The position numbers and the translations under genes were made by a program. A DNA stretch of 64,000 bases from Mycolicibacterium komanii (GTDB lineage: Bacteria; Actinomycetota; Actinomycetes; Mycobacteriales; Mycobacteriaceae). Positions 49,788 to 58,997 of the stretch are shown piece after piece. Each line of letters begins with the position of its first letter. Within the stretch, counting starts at the first letter, position 1. The stretch lies in NCBI RefSeq assembly GCF_001050035.1, contig NZ_CVTA01000012.1, forward strand, positions 1 to 64,000, written 5' to 3'. The notes under the pieces are model-generated. The model saw only the letters and a program-made list of their open reading frames with translations. It did not search any database and had not been told where the DNA came from.

Positions 49788-49994
49788 ATGCAGCTTGACT
49801 CCGATGGCAATCTCACTTTGCCAGGTGAAACGAAGCCGATCCCCCCTGGATTGTGGCGTTCGCTCAAGATCGATTCGGAGGCACCCATCGACCGAACTGG
49901 TCTCAGTCGAGGTGCAGTCGCTACGAGTGGTCCAGTTGGGAGCGGTAAGGAACCGATGCCTGAACGCTTTGAAAAGAGAAAGCGAACACGCTGA
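49788..49994 (+). CDS. Possible small protein
   Basis: 68 residues, hydrophilic, with a basic end (PERFEKRKRTR). Composition is plausible (QLDSDGNLTLPGETKPIPPG) but there is no domain and only a weak SD. The remainder of the 430-bp gap 49,670-50,103 shows no other gene. Confidence 0.25.
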   Translation: MQLDSDGNLTLPGETKPIPPGLWRSLKIDSEAPIDRTGLSRGAVATSGPVGSGKEPMPERFEKRKRTR

Positions 49995-50103
49995 TCGAGG
50001 GCGTTTGCGCATCTCTTTGGCGATGACACTTCCCGGAAGCGTTTGACGAGGGCGCTTCCGTGATCGTCCTAACTGTCCGGTTGCTGAGATAGCGTTCTCC
50101 GCA

Positions 50104-50937
50104 ATGAACATCTTCGTCGGCGGCGGTTCGGACGCCGTTCCAGCATGGCTACAGATCGCGGAGGCAGTCGGCCAGGCGCTGGGCGCACTTGGCGTTCTCA
50201 TTGCGCTCATCGCATTCGGTTACCAGTGGTACCAAGGTCGAGACGACCGTGACCAGCGGGCCAAGGACGCGCAGATCGACAGAGAGCGACACGAAGCGCA
50301 GCTTGCGGCATTCCGCCAGGCCGAAGACGACCGGCTCGCCGCTCAGGCTCGCCGCGTGGTTCCCCAGATATTTTCAGGAAACGTGTTCAAACCAACGCTG
50401 TGGAACGTGCGGGTCGATAACTGGAGCCCCGACGCGATATCGATCATCAAGATCGACATCGTCATCGTTGATACCAATGGCAACGACGTCTCGCACGGGT
50501 ATCGACTAGCTAACCGGCAGACACTCGGCGAAACGATGATCGCGACGATCATGCCGGAGTTCAACGCGGCAATCGATGCGCTAACCGCCCGGTATATGGA
50601 GTTCATCGAACAGATGCGAAACGGTGCTCTGTCGCTCATTCAAGACTCGGACGAGATGAGAGCAATCAACGCATCTTTTGAGCAAGCCAGCGCCCAACTG
50701 GGTGAGCAGATCAACAGCGGGATGATGCAGGCCCAGGTAAATCATGCTGTTCAAACGCAGTTGACAGATGAGTGGCCATCACAGCTCGGTCCGTCACGCT
50801 TCGCAGCGATAGCGATCGACACCACCAGGGCCGATTACCGAGTCCACTTGAGGATCGTCTTTGAAGATGCATCAGGCTATCGGTGGGTTAGAACCGATAC
50901 AGAAGGTCCTAAACGCATTCACGAACCGACGCAGTAG
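50104..50937 (+). CDS. Membrane-anchored coiled-coil protein, unknown function
   Basis: 277 residues. One membrane segment near 16-44 (AVGQALGALGVLIALIAFGY), then a charged coiled coil (about 48-85, RDDRDQRAKDAQIDRERHEAQ) and a C-terminal beta-type domain. Good plus-strand coding character throughout and an ATG start. No known family; its position in the island beside the HNH/HEPN operon leaves an accessory role open. Confidence 0.6.
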   Translation: MNIFVGGGSDAVPAWLQIAEAVGQALGALGVLIALIAFGYQWYQGRDDRDQRAKDAQIDRERHEAQLAAFRQAEDDRLAAQARRVVPQIFSGNVFKPTLWNVRVDNWSPDAISIIKIDIVIVDTNGNDVSHGYRLANRQTLGETMIATIMPEFNAAIDALTARYMEFIEQMRNGALSLIQDSDEMRAINASFEQASAQLGEQINSGMMQAQVNHAVQTQLTDEWPSQLGPSRFAAIAIDTTRADYRVHLRIVFEDASGYRWVRTDTEGPKRIHEPTQ

Positions 50938-51218
50938 CGCGATCCCGATCAACTTCAAGCGCAATCAAATTCCGTTGCGAGACACCGCTTTACCGGCCAT
51001 ATGACAGACGCGCGACACGCCGCGCCAGCCTTGACCACAGGTAGGCACGAGGCTACTTTGGCGCTATCTGCCGGTGAAGTCGAACGGGTCCGCATCAGAA
51101 GCGGGTTATCACCGCACGCCGACGAGTGTGCACGAACTAGGAAGGTACCGCTTCTGTCATGTCTCGGCTCATACCTCCGTCCGCACCGGTCGGCACGCCA
51201 CCGGCACCGCGCAAGCGT

Positions 51219-51581
51219 TTAAACGGTTCCGTCGAAGCCGTTCGGGCAGAGATTCCTCTGTGCGATGGCCTGTATTTCGTTGAAGTCCCGATATGCGATC
51301 ACGCGTTGCAGCGCTTCCATGTGCCCCGGAGAGAGACTCCCGAACCAGGTGTACTGGCACAGAAGCATTCCCGCGCCAAGCATGCTGTAGTCCCGGCCGC
51401 TCCGAGGTGTAACGCCAGCGGATCGCATCTCTTCGAAAAATTGCTGCTGCGTCGACGACGGCATCGGCTCAGGTCCGGGGTCGCAACAGGCCAGCACAGA
51501 CGGTGCCGCAGTAGTCGCCACAGTCATGAGGCCTATCGCGGTAAACGCTGGCAGAATCCCGCGGAATCTAATCCCTGTCAC
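51219..51581 (-). CDS. Secreted DUF732-like protein
   Basis: 120 residues. Signal peptide of about 31 residues (hydrophobic AFTAIGLMTVATTAAPSVLA) ending before CCDPG. The mature part has the DUF732 plan: FFEEMRSAGV, GAGMLLCQY, then a helix and a final AQRNLCPNGF, with two cysteines for a disulfide. The family is widespread in mycobacteria, exported and uncharacterised. Confidence 0.75.
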   Translation of the reverse strand: MTGIRFRGILPAFTAIGLMTVATTAAPSVLACCDPGPEPMPSSTQQQFFEEMRSAGVTPRSGRDYSMLGAGMLLCQYTWFGSLSPGHMEALQRVIAYRDFNEIQAIAQRNLCPNGFDGTV

Positions 51582-51585
51582 CTTC

Positions 51586-52014
51586 TTACGTAGTCGTCTT
51601 CGGGCGAAGCTTCATGCGAGCTCCACACTTTCGGCAGGGAACGACTCCGGGATTGCCCGGTACATTCTGTACCTCGCCGCAATCGAAACAACGCACCTTC
51701 CGCGGCTCCAGCGCCTTCGGCGGCGCAACGTAACCGGGAGTCGAGTTGGCAATTTTGCACTGCCAGCATTCGAACTGTGCCTGGTTAGCCGGCACATTTT
51801 GAACGGCATTGCATCGATAACAGCGGGTCGCCACCATCCCGGCTGGAACGCCCTGCATAGGTCCCCGTTGGGATAAGCAGGCGGCGATGATCAGGCCAAG
51901 GATTCCGAGCAAACCGCCAAGAAGCAGCCCCTCAAACACCCCGCGGCCCTTGGCGTTCGTGATCGCGGCTCCAACACCGGCGCAGGCCAACCACACGAGA
52001 ATAATCAGTTCCAC
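51586..52014 (-). CDS. Membrane protein with two zinc ribbons
   Basis: 142 residues. Two N-terminal membrane segments (about 2-18 and 28-46, GLLLGGLLGILGLIIAACL) followed by two zinc-ribbon units: CYRCNAVQNVPANQAQFECWQC and CFDCGEVQNVPGNPGVVPCRKC, which share the spacing and the VQNVP word, an internal duplication. Starts close to a secreted DUF732-like gene on the same strand. Function unknown. Confidence 0.7.
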   Translation of the reverse strand: MELIILVWLACAGVGAAITNAKGRGVFEGLLLGGLLGILGLIIAACLSQRGPMQGVPAGMVATRCYRCNAVQNVPANQAQFECWQCKIANSTPGYVAPPKALEPRKVRCFDCGEVQNVPGNPGVVPCRKCGARMKLRPKTTT

Positions 52015-52140
52015 GCTTATTACCCCCTAGCGCCGGATCACGACGCGGCATCCGCGCGGGCCTGCTCCCACCAACATCGACAAGCTGGTGCGCCCCCTGC
52101 GCACTCTTAGCCACGCTACGAGCCTGCAGTCGCGAAGGAA

Positions 52141-52441
52141 TCAGGTGTTTCCCTATCTTTGTCACATCTCCGTCGCGCCCTACGCGAGGAAGCTGTCACT
52201 CGTCTGTGGAACCACAGCCGTCAGCATCAACACCGGCCGCACCAGGGTGAGTCCACAGTTGCCGCCGTCCCGATGACCTCGCCCTTGTTCTCCGGGCAAA
52301 AAACGGCCGACACCGATGAAGCAGCTCCCCAAGCCGGATACTCATCAGGGAACTCGCCGCTTCAGCAGTGGTGGGTGGGTAACTGACCGCCTCAATCCGC
52401 GGCGTCAGGACTTAGCGAACGCGAGATAGGGAAACACCGGA
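52141..52441. mobile_element. MITE-like element with 18-bp inverted ends
   Basis: Left end TCAGGTGTTTCCCTATCT (52,141-52,158) and right end AGATAGGGAAACACCGGA (52,424-52,441) are inverted repeats with 17 of 18 matches, a 15-bp perfect core. The 265 bp between hold no transposase or convincing gene. No target-site duplication is evident. A miniature inverted-repeat transposon remnant is the likeliest reading. Confidence 0.5.
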
Positions 52442-52604
52442 TTGCTATTATCCTCCTTTCGCATAGCGTCAACTCGCACGTGGCGTGACGGCGGCTGGAC
52501 TGCGTCGCATTTCGGTGCACACCACACGAATCAAGATCCTCGGGGGAGTAAATGCGCATTCAGATTCATCAAAAGCCACTTGAGCTGGCTGACCCGGCGG
52601 CGGA

Positions 52605-53048
52605 ATGGTAGTGGTCGTGCGCGGCTTGATGGTCGGTGCAGGGGCAGTCGGGCTAGCTCTATCGACGACTTGTGCCGCGCTCGGCGGCGCCGCACTTGCA
52701 AATGCGGCTCCCGCTGCTTGCCACGCGGATAATCCGCAGTGCCAGATCGTTCCCGGTATGCAGGATGGCGTAGAAACACAGTCCTGCAATAACTGGACTC
52801 GCTATACATTCGGATTCGACCCGAACGGCTTGTTCTTGGCTTGTGTGTCGTTCGACGGAGGGAAGAGTGGCAAATGGTCCAGGTCCGCGACACTAGCCGG
52901 GGTCCGAACCATCGGTTCGCGCTGTTGTACTCCTGAGGTCTCATACTGCCCCACGGGATATGGCTCGCTTGCGCAAGCACCAGACGGTCGACCGCTTCTT
53001 TGTTCCGATGGTTCGTGGGTAGCGCCCCCGGGCGGCAATCTTGGATAG
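52605..53048 (+). CDS. Secreted cysteine-rich protein
   Basis: 147 residues. Signal peptide about 1-35 (VGAGAVGLALSTTCAALGGAALANAAPA). The mature protein has eight or so cysteines (CHADNPQC, CNNWTRY, CVSFDGG, CCTPEVSYC, LLCSDG), suggesting a disulfide-rich fold. An internal ATG at residue 9 is another possible start. No family assigned; this type is common among mycobacterial exported proteins. Confidence 0.65.
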   Translation: MVVVVRGLMVGAGAVGLALSTTCAALGGAALANAAPAACHADNPQCQIVPGMQDGVETQSCNNWTRYTFGFDPNGLFLACVSFDGGKSGKWSRSATLAGVRTIGSRCCTPEVSYCPTGYGSLAQAPDGRPLLCSDGSWVAPPGGNLG

Positions 53049-53112
53049 CAAGCACCTAGCGGCTCCAATGGGGTTGGCCCGCAACAACACTTCACGATCG
53101 GAACGCAATCCA

Positions 53113-53478
53113 ATGACAACCTTCAGGCTCGCCGCCATCTTGCTCGGGAGTCTTGCTGCGGCGGGGGCGCTCGTAGCGGGCCCCGCAGCCCCCGCTTCGG
53201 CCACCGACGCGGATACGCGGTTTCTCGATGGTCTCTCGTACCTGAGCAGTACAGGTTTTGACGTCAGCGACTACGACCGAGGCGAACTGATCGCAACCGG
53301 TCATATGGTCTGTGACATGTTCGTTCAGGGCAAAGACTCTCCTACCGTCAGTGGCGCCGTAGTGGGAGCCCTGAACATGTGGGGCGTTCGGAATCCGAGC
53401 TACAACGCGACCTGGCTCGTCAAAAGTGCGACTGCCGTCTATTGCCCGGCCTACAGCGCCAAGACCGGGCGTATATAG
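53113..53478 (+). CDS. Secreted DUF732 protein
   Basis: 121 residues from the ATG at 53,113. Signal peptide MTTFRLAAILLGSLAAAGAL, cleavage near ASA. Mature DUF732 plan: TRFLDGLSYLSSTGFDVSDYDRG, then GHMVCDMFVQG and the final AVYCP, two cysteines. Co-oriented with the preceding secreted protein gene. Confidence 0.8.
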   Translation: MTTFRLAAILLGSLAAAGALVAGPAAPASATDADTRFLDGLSYLSSTGFDVSDYDRGELIATGHMVCDMFVQGKDSPTVSGAVVGALNMWGVRNPSYNATWLVKSATAVYCPAYSAKTGRI

Positions 53479-53559
53479 CCCGTCCCATTCGTTGGCGAAC
53501 GCCCACATGCCAGCGTGAGCGTCCATTTCACCGAATACACACGAAAGCAGGCATAAGAA

Positions 53560-53913
53560 ATGGGATCCCCCAGCGGGCCCACAAACTCACCGCGCCGAGG
53601 CGAGCCATCAAGACGCGAACTAGTCGAGGGCATGGGCGACAGTCTGGTGACAATCGGTCGGTGGCTATCCCTACTTGCAGCCATCGCGCTGGGTGTGTTC
53701 CTCGGTTTGCTCCTGTACGTCGAATTCCTCAAGTCCGAAATACGTGATGCGTTTTCGGACGCTTTCAACTCGACACCGACCTACTCGACATCGACGCCGA
53801 CACCGGATTATTACCCGACCCTTACGACGGCCTATCCAACGCCGCCGACGACGACGGCGGGATATCAACCCAGAACGTCGTATCCAACCTCCTGGCCGAC
53901 GTCGACCCCTTGA
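53560..53913 (+). CDS. Membrane protein with Pro/Thr/Tyr-rich tail
   Basis: 117 residues. One membrane segment at about 35-55 (WLSLLAAIALGVFLGLLLYV) and a low-complexity extracytoplasmic tail with repeated TPTY/YPT words. Likely surface-exposed. Unknown function. Confidence 0.55.
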   Translation: MGSPSGPTNSPRRGEPSRRELVEGMGDSLVTIGRWLSLLAAIALGVFLGLLLYVEFLKSEIRDAFSDAFNSTPTYSTSTPTPDYYPTLTTAYPTPPTTTAGYQPRTSYPTSWPTSTP

Positions 53914-53985
53914 AGCGAGGATCTGTCTCGTGCGCCATCGCCGGCGCGTTCGACGGAACGAGCCTGCCCGCGAGCAATCTACGGC

Positions 53986-56028
53986 TCAGCCGTCGTCGCC
54001 GCCTCCGCCCAGCTTGCCGAGGCCGCCGACCGCTCCCTTCACAGCGTCGGTGACCCCTTTGACCGTCCCGCTCACCGCGTCGGTGACCTTCTTCGGCGCG
54101 TCCTGAACGGTCGAGCGCAGCCCGCCCGTGGTGTTCTGGACCGTCGAACGCAGCCCGCCCGTCGTGTTCTGGACCGTCGACTGCAACCCGCCCGGCGTGT
54201 CTCCGCCCGAGGTGCGGCCGTTGCCGACCGTCGAGGGACCGCCCGGGTTGCCCGTGCCGGTGATGACATTCAGCCGTGGACGATTTCGCGGGCCCGGGTC
54301 TGCGGGAGGAACGTTCAGGTTCTGCGCCACATCCGCCACGGCCGCCTGCGTGTTCGACACGACCGGCGCCGTGGAGGCGAGCAGACTATTGGTCGGAAGC
54401 GCGGGGGCGGCCGGCGGTGCGCTCGGTGTGGCGGGCGGCAACGGCTTGCTCAACTCGCCGACCGGTTGTGCGGCTTGCGTGAGAAGCTCATTCAACGCGA
54501 CTATCTGCTGCGCTATCTCTTTGGCTCCCGGGCCGAACACTCCGTTGAGTGCCTTCTGAATTTCGGGATTCAGAGGACCGAGGGTGCTGCTGAGCGGGGC
54601 GCGCAGAGCGGTGGACACCGGTGCGCGGTTGTTGTCGACTCCGAGATTCGTCAAGACTTCGCTGACCGGACCGTCCAGCGACTGCCCTCCCGGCGCCGTG
54701 CCCACCTGAGTGGCCGGCACTGTGGGGACGCCGAAGAGCGACGGGCCGGTGAGCCCTGCTCCGGATGTGCCGGCGTTGACCGAGCCGAGCGAGTACATCA
54801 CCGGAACGATGCCCAGCGATGTCACCAAGAGCCCGATGGCGCCTCCGCCGTCGTAGGCGACCCCGTCCGTTCCGACATAGGTCGACGAGGGCGTGGCCTG
54901 TCGGGTGTAGGAGGCCAGGATGGGTGGGCTGACGATCGCCCCGGCGGGAGTGATGACCACCGGCATGGTGACGACTCCGAACGACGAGATGCCGAATGGC
55001 AACTGCGCGCCTTCGGCAGCGATCGGCGCGGCGACCACCGTCTCGGAGCCCAGGTTTGGCAGGGGCGCCGGCAGCGGCACCTTCGACAACGCGTCGACCG
55101 GCCCGACGACCACGATCGGCGCGGCGGCCAGCACCGCGAGGGATCCTCCCAGCGCGCGATACGACCCCGATCCGGCCGGGATCCACCCGGTCACCGTCGG
55201 CGTCGAGACGATCTCGTCGAGCGGCGACAGAGTGTCACTGACGAGCTTCTGCACCTCGGGCGGCGCATCGGCAAGCGATACCCCCGCGACCGTGATGCGG
55301 TCACGGATCCGGTTGACCAGGCCGTTAGCGGTGTGGCTGGGGAGCTGGATGAACGTGCTACCGATACTGGTCTTTCCGTCGGCGGCGAAGAGCGGCCAGT
55401 TGAACGTCGTGACGAACTCGGTCTGCGTCGCCGTCAGCCCGATCACGTCGAGCACATCCTCGACCGTCGGGATGCCCGTGATTCGACTTCCCACCCCGGG
55501 CGTCTGGTTCAGCGCATTGAGCGCGTCGACGACGCTCTTGATGCTCGCGAGCGGGATCAGCACCGTATCGGCGGCGGCATCCACCTCGCTGCCCGCTCCC
55601 GGGCTCAGGGTCTCAGCGGTGGCGGCGGCGGTCGCGACCGTCGCATCCCCGGAGATCCCCGGGATCAGATCCAGCTGCGAGGCGGAGGACGACGCGGCGA
55701 GGAGGCCTCGGGTGGTGGTCAGGTCTTTCTGCGTGGTCTTCGCGGTGAAGGTCGGCAGCCAACCGCCCGACCAGCCGGCGATCGGGTTCCAGAACGCCGC
55801 GGCGGCACCACCGAACGCGCCCGCGAAGACAAGCGCGCTGTCCATGGCTTGCGCCCCGCCGGTGACGGTCTGCGTGTACGGACCCGTGCTCGCGGCGAGC
55901 GCGACGTCCGCGCTCACAGGGGGCTTGGGGGCCGCGACGGCAGCGGTCAGGGCCGTCGCCGCTACGGTGGCGGCGCCGACAACGGCGAATCTCGAGCGTC
56001 GACCCATGTTCCGGTGGTTACCAGTCAT
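53986..56028 (-). CDS. Large exported mycobacterial protein with C-terminal repeats
   Basis: About 680 residues (ATG at 56,026-56,028, MTGNHRNMGRRSRF; one further upstream and one at MGRR are alternatives). A signal-like segment (VVGAATVAATALTAAVAA) follows Arg residues. The body is Ala/Gly/Thr/Val-rich with no catalytic motif; the C-terminus (about 560-686) is Pro/Gly-rich with 11-residue units RSTVQNTTGGL. It probably is a cell-envelope or secreted protein; no family assigned. Confidence 0.7.
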   Translation of the reverse strand: MTGNHRNMGRRSRFAVVGAATVAATALTAAVAAPKPPVSADVALAASTGPYTQTVTGGAQAMDSALVFAGAFGGAAAAFWNPIAGWSGGWLPTFTAKTTQKDLTTTRGLLAASSSASQLDLIPGISGDATVATAAATAETLSPGAGSEVDAAADTVLIPLASIKSVVDALNALNQTPGVGSRITGIPTVEDVLDVIGLTATQTEFVTTFNWPLFAADGKTSIGSTFIQLPSHTANGLVNRIRDRITVAGVSLADAPPEVQKLVSDTLSPLDEIVSTPTVTGWIPAGSGSYRALGGSLAVLAAAPIVVVGPVDALSKVPLPAPLPNLGSETVVAAPIAAEGAQLPFGISSFGVVTMPVVITPAGAIVSPPILASYTRQATPSSTYVGTDGVAYDGGGAIGLLVTSLGIVPVMYSLGSVNAGTSGAGLTGPSLFGVPTVPATQVGTAPGGQSLDGPVSEVLTNLGVDNNRAPVSTALRAPLSSTLGPLNPEIQKALNGVFGPGAKEIAQQIVALNELLTQAAQPVGELSKPLPPATPSAPPAAPALPTNSLLASTAPVVSNTQAAVADVAQNLNVPPADPGPRNRPRLNVITGTGNPGGPSTVGNGRTSGGDTPGGLQSTVQNTTGGLRSTVQNTTGGLRSTVQDAPKKVTDAVSGTVKGVTDAVKGAVGGLGKLGGGGDDG
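54110..54199 (-). repeat. 33-bp tandem repeat inside the exported protein gene
   Basis: About 2.7 copies of a 33-bp unit (54,110-54,142, 54,143-54,175, 54,176-54,199), near-identical, encoding RSTVQNTTGGL. Length change in multiples of 33 would keep the frame. Confidence 0.75.
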
Positions 56029-56215
56029 CCGACCAGTTCCTTCCACTTAAGTCGCGGAACAGCCCTATTGTCAAGATCGTTAATTCATCGGCGGTACCCG
56101 CTTCTTCGCGGTTCCAAACCTCGTCTCCGAAATCTGTTCCGCCCGGCCACACCTCGCTGCGTCGAGGTGTGCGATTCCGCGTCCACACGACAGTCACACG
56201 GATATCGTCCGGCTC

Positions 56216-57535
56216 ATGATCATCGGCCGACGCGAGTTCCTCGCCGGCACAGGGTTGATCACCGCCGCGACCCTGCTCTCCGCCTGCGGTGACGACCACC
56301 ATGCCGACGGCGAGCACGTAGTCGTCATCGGCGCCGGGTTCGCCGGGCTCGCCGCCGCCCGGCGACTGGCGGACGCCGGCTTGCGCGTCACCGTCCTCGA
56401 GGCGCGCGAACGCATCGGCGGCCGCACGCGGACCGACTCCTCGCTCGGCGCGCCGATCGACATCGGCGCTTCGTGGATCCATGGCACACAAGGGAATCCG
56501 ATCACCGCATTGGCCGACGACGTCGGCGCCAAGACCGTCGAGACGGACTTCGACGATTTCGCGTTGTTCGAAGATCACGAGGAAGTCGATCCGGATGCCG
56601 CGGCAGGCCTCCTGAACGAATGGGGCCGAATCGATATCGGTCTCGACGGGCTCAGCGCGGATGCCGACGACAGAGCCTCGGTGGCCGACGGCTTGACCGA
56701 GGTCGCCGACATGAACGATCCGTTGACCTCGTGGTTGGTGGCCTCCCAGATCACGGGCGAATACGCCGCCGATCCAAACAAATTGTCGCTGAGATGGTTC
56801 GGCAGCGAAGGCGAGATGGACGGCCCCGACGTACTACTGCCCGGGGGCTATACGCAACTGTCGCAACACCTCGCCCGCGGCCTCGAGATCCGGCAGAACA
56901 CCACGGTGCAACGGATCACCTACGACGACAATCGAGTGCAGATCGAGACCTCCGCCGGGCCGGTGACCGCGGACCGTGTGGTCGTGACCGTACCGCTCGG
57001 CGTCCTCAAGGCCGACGCGATCGCATTCGATCCTCCTCTGCCGCAACCGAAGCGCGACGCCATCGCGCGCCTCGGCTTCGGCCTTTTGAACAAGGTCGTC
57101 CTCGCATTCGACCACCCGTTCTGGCCACAGTCACGTTCGATGATCGGACTCGTCGGCGCGGATCAACCCGTCAGCGAACTGGTCAACGGTCTGCTTGTGT
57201 CGGACACGCCGATACTGATCGGGCTGCGTTCGGGTGTTGCCGCGTGGTCACGTGAAGCCCTTTCGGACCGTGATGCGGTCGCTCAGGTCGTCGCGGCATT
57301 GGGCGCGCCCGAGCCGACGGGAACAATCGTGACCCGTTGGGGCACAGACCCGTACAGCCTCGGTTCCTACAGCTTCATCGCGGTGGGATCGAGCCCCGAC
57401 GACATGAGCGTTCTCGGCGAACCCGTCGACGAACGCCTCTTATTCGCGGGTGAAGCGACGAATCCCGAGTTCTTCGGCACCGTCCACGGCGCTTATCTCA
57501 GCGGAATCCGCGAGGCAGAACGGATTCTCGGTTAA
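56216..57535 (+). CDS. Tat-exported lipoprotein flavin amine oxidase
   Basis: 439 residues. The start MIIGRREFLAGTGLITAATLLSAC has a twin-Arg motif (Arg5-Arg6) and a lipobox with Cys24, so it is exported folded and lipid-anchored. FAD is bound by GAGFAG (39-44) and EARERIGGRTRT. Further amine oxidase parts: GASWIHG, VVVTVPLGVLKADAIAF and FAGEATNPEFFGTVHGAYLSG (C-terminal FAD site). It probably oxidises a polyamine or monoamine outside the membrane; substrate unknown. Divergent from the exported repeat protein. Confidence 0.88.
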   Translation: MIIGRREFLAGTGLITAATLLSACGDDHHADGEHVVVIGAGFAGLAAARRLADAGLRVTVLEARERIGGRTRTDSSLGAPIDIGASWIHGTQGNPITALADDVGAKTVETDFDDFALFEDHEEVDPDAAAGLLNEWGRIDIGLDGLSADADDRASVADGLTEVADMNDPLTSWLVASQITGEYAADPNKLSLRWFGSEGEMDGPDVLLPGGYTQLSQHLARGLEIRQNTTVQRITYDDNRVQIETSAGPVTADRVVVTVPLGVLKADAIAFDPPLPQPKRDAIARLGFGLLNKVVLAFDHPFWPQSRSMIGLVGADQPVSELVNGLLVSDTPILIGLRSGVAAWSREALSDRDAVAQVVAALGAPEPTGTIVTRWGTDPYSLGSYSFIAVGSSPDDMSVLGEPVDERLLFAGEATNPEFFGTVHGAYLSGIREAERILG

Positions 57536-57542
57536 CCGCCCG

Positions 57543-57690
57543 ATTCACGCATCGTTGCGGTGGGTCCGCTGAAGTTCACGCCGCGAGATGACGTCGTAGG
57601 CGAGGCTGAACATCTCGTGCCGGCCGGCCGCCACGCTCTCGAATGTTTCGAGTCCGAGTATCGCCGCGTTGACGAGGATGACGCGTGATC
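57543..57690 (-). pseudogene. Fragment of a voltage-gated ion channel (S1 region)
   Basis: About 45 codons read VILVNAAILGLETFESVAAG, HEMFSLAYDVI and then run into unrelated sequence and a stop. VxLVNAxxLGLET is typical for the first helix of bacterial voltage-gated cation channels. No other channel part is seen nearby, so this is a 5'-truncated and 3'-truncated remnant. Confidence 0.4.
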
Positions 57691-58099
57691 CCGAGATCGA
57701 ATGCCGGATTCGATACGAGACTGCGGCAGCGTTCGACCATCGGCGGGATATTTTTCGGCGCCGCCCCAGAAGCGATGCCGGATTGGGGCGGGGAGATCTG
57801 CACCGTAACTACGTAACAAAAGCCGATCATCAACGACAGAAAATGAGCGGATCGCCTGTCCGCAATACGAACCCGATTGCAAAGAAAAGCATTTATGGGC
57901 ACGCCCCGCACATTTCACCTGGGCGGTGCGCGTGGACCGATGTTTGCGACCATCCTCACCAGTATGTTTGCTGCGTGTCATGGCCGGCTTCAACTGCGTT
58001 GCGGCGCACGAGGCGGATGGTGCCCCAACGCAAATTCTCGAAAATCATTTTCGCGTTAAAACAACGACGTGAAGAAACACCCACCGCTACTCTGCGCGG
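57691..58099. other. No supported gene
   Basis: About 400 bp of lower GC sequence between the channel remnant and the DUF4436 gene; open frames here lack SD and domain support. The downstream gene's promoter should lie in its right part. Confidence 0.45.
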
Positions 58100-58993
58100 G
58101 TGGAATCGACAACCCCAACGCATTCCCGTGAACCGGCGAAAAGTCGGCGCGCGTCGACCGTCGTCGCCGTCGTCGCGGTGTTTCTGATCGCTTATCTCGG
58201 CACAGCCTTCGCCTACTGGTGGTTGTCGGCTTCGTCCCAGGAGCTGGAGCCGCCGGATCTGCAGAACCGGTCGGAAACCGTCGTGCTCTTCACCGTGCAG
58301 TCGCTCAAGACGGTCGACCGCAAGCTCGATGTGAAGGCCTTGGTCATCCCCCAGGACTCCCTGGTGGACCCACGCCTCGACGTCCTCACCACCGACATCA
58401 CCGTGCGCATCTTCCCGTTCAACACCTCGGGCGACCTTCGTTGGCCGGCAGGCGAATCCCCCGGCGAAGAGGCGACGAGCCTCGACCTCAGCGGTGAATC
58501 CGACATCTGGCCGTTCGACACCTACAGCACCGAATTCATCAGTGCCGACGTGATGGTCGGCTCCGGCGATGAACGCGAGTTCGTACCTGCGCGAGTGGAA
58601 TTCGAAGGCTGGGTCGACGGTTGGTCGCTTACTCGCACCGACGGGCCGGCGTCGGCGGATTCGGTCGGTGGCGGCGACTCGGTGAAGGTCACCTTGAAAC
58701 GGGCGCTCGGACCGCTGACCTTCGACATCGGTATCTGCCTGGTGCTGATTGCGTTACCTGCCCTGGCGGTGTTCACGACGTTCCAAGTGGTGACGGGCCG
58801 CAAGGAGTTTCAGTTGCCACTGCTCACCTGGTATGCCGCAATGCTTTTCGCGGTCGTCCCGCTGCGAAACATCCTGCCGGGAGCCCCGCCGCCGGGCGCC
58901 TGGGTCGACCAGCTTCTGGTGCTGTGGGTCATCGTCGCGCTTGTCTCGTCGATGGTCGCCTACGTCGTGCACTGGTATCGCAAGGTGCCCTGA
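58100..58993 (+). CDS. DUF4436 membrane protein
   Basis: 297 residues from a GTG start. One N-terminal membrane helix (about 19-42), an extracytoplasmic beta-rich domain (about 50-205, with IWPFDTYSTEFISADVMV typical of DUF4436), and three C-terminal helices with PLRNILPGAPPPGAWVDQLLVLW. The family is common in mycobacteria and uncharacterised. Convergent with the SDR gene, 4 nt apart. Confidence 0.82.
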   Translation: MESTTPTHSREPAKSRRASTVVAVVAVFLIAYLGTAFAYWWLSASSQELEPPDLQNRSETVVLFTVQSLKTVDRKLDVKALVIPQDSLVDPRLDVLTTDITVRIFPFNTSGDLRWPAGESPGEEATSLDLSGESDIWPFDTYSTEFISADVMVGSGDEREFVPARVEFEGWVDGWSLTRTDGPASADSVGGGDSVKVTLKRALGPLTFDIGICLVLIALPALAVFTTFQVVTGRKEFQLPLLTWYAAMLFAVVPLRNILPGAPPPGAWVDQLLVLWVIVALVSSMVAYVVHWYRKVP

Positions 58994-58997
58994 TCGC

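Noticed and set aside
52159..52386. 75-residue ORF inside the MITE-like element as a transposase
   Set aside because: Too short, no catalytic motif and no match to transposase patterns.
57669..58187. 172-residue plus-strand ORF before the DUF4436 gene
   Set aside because: Low-GC, basic, no family match, overlaps the true gene start.
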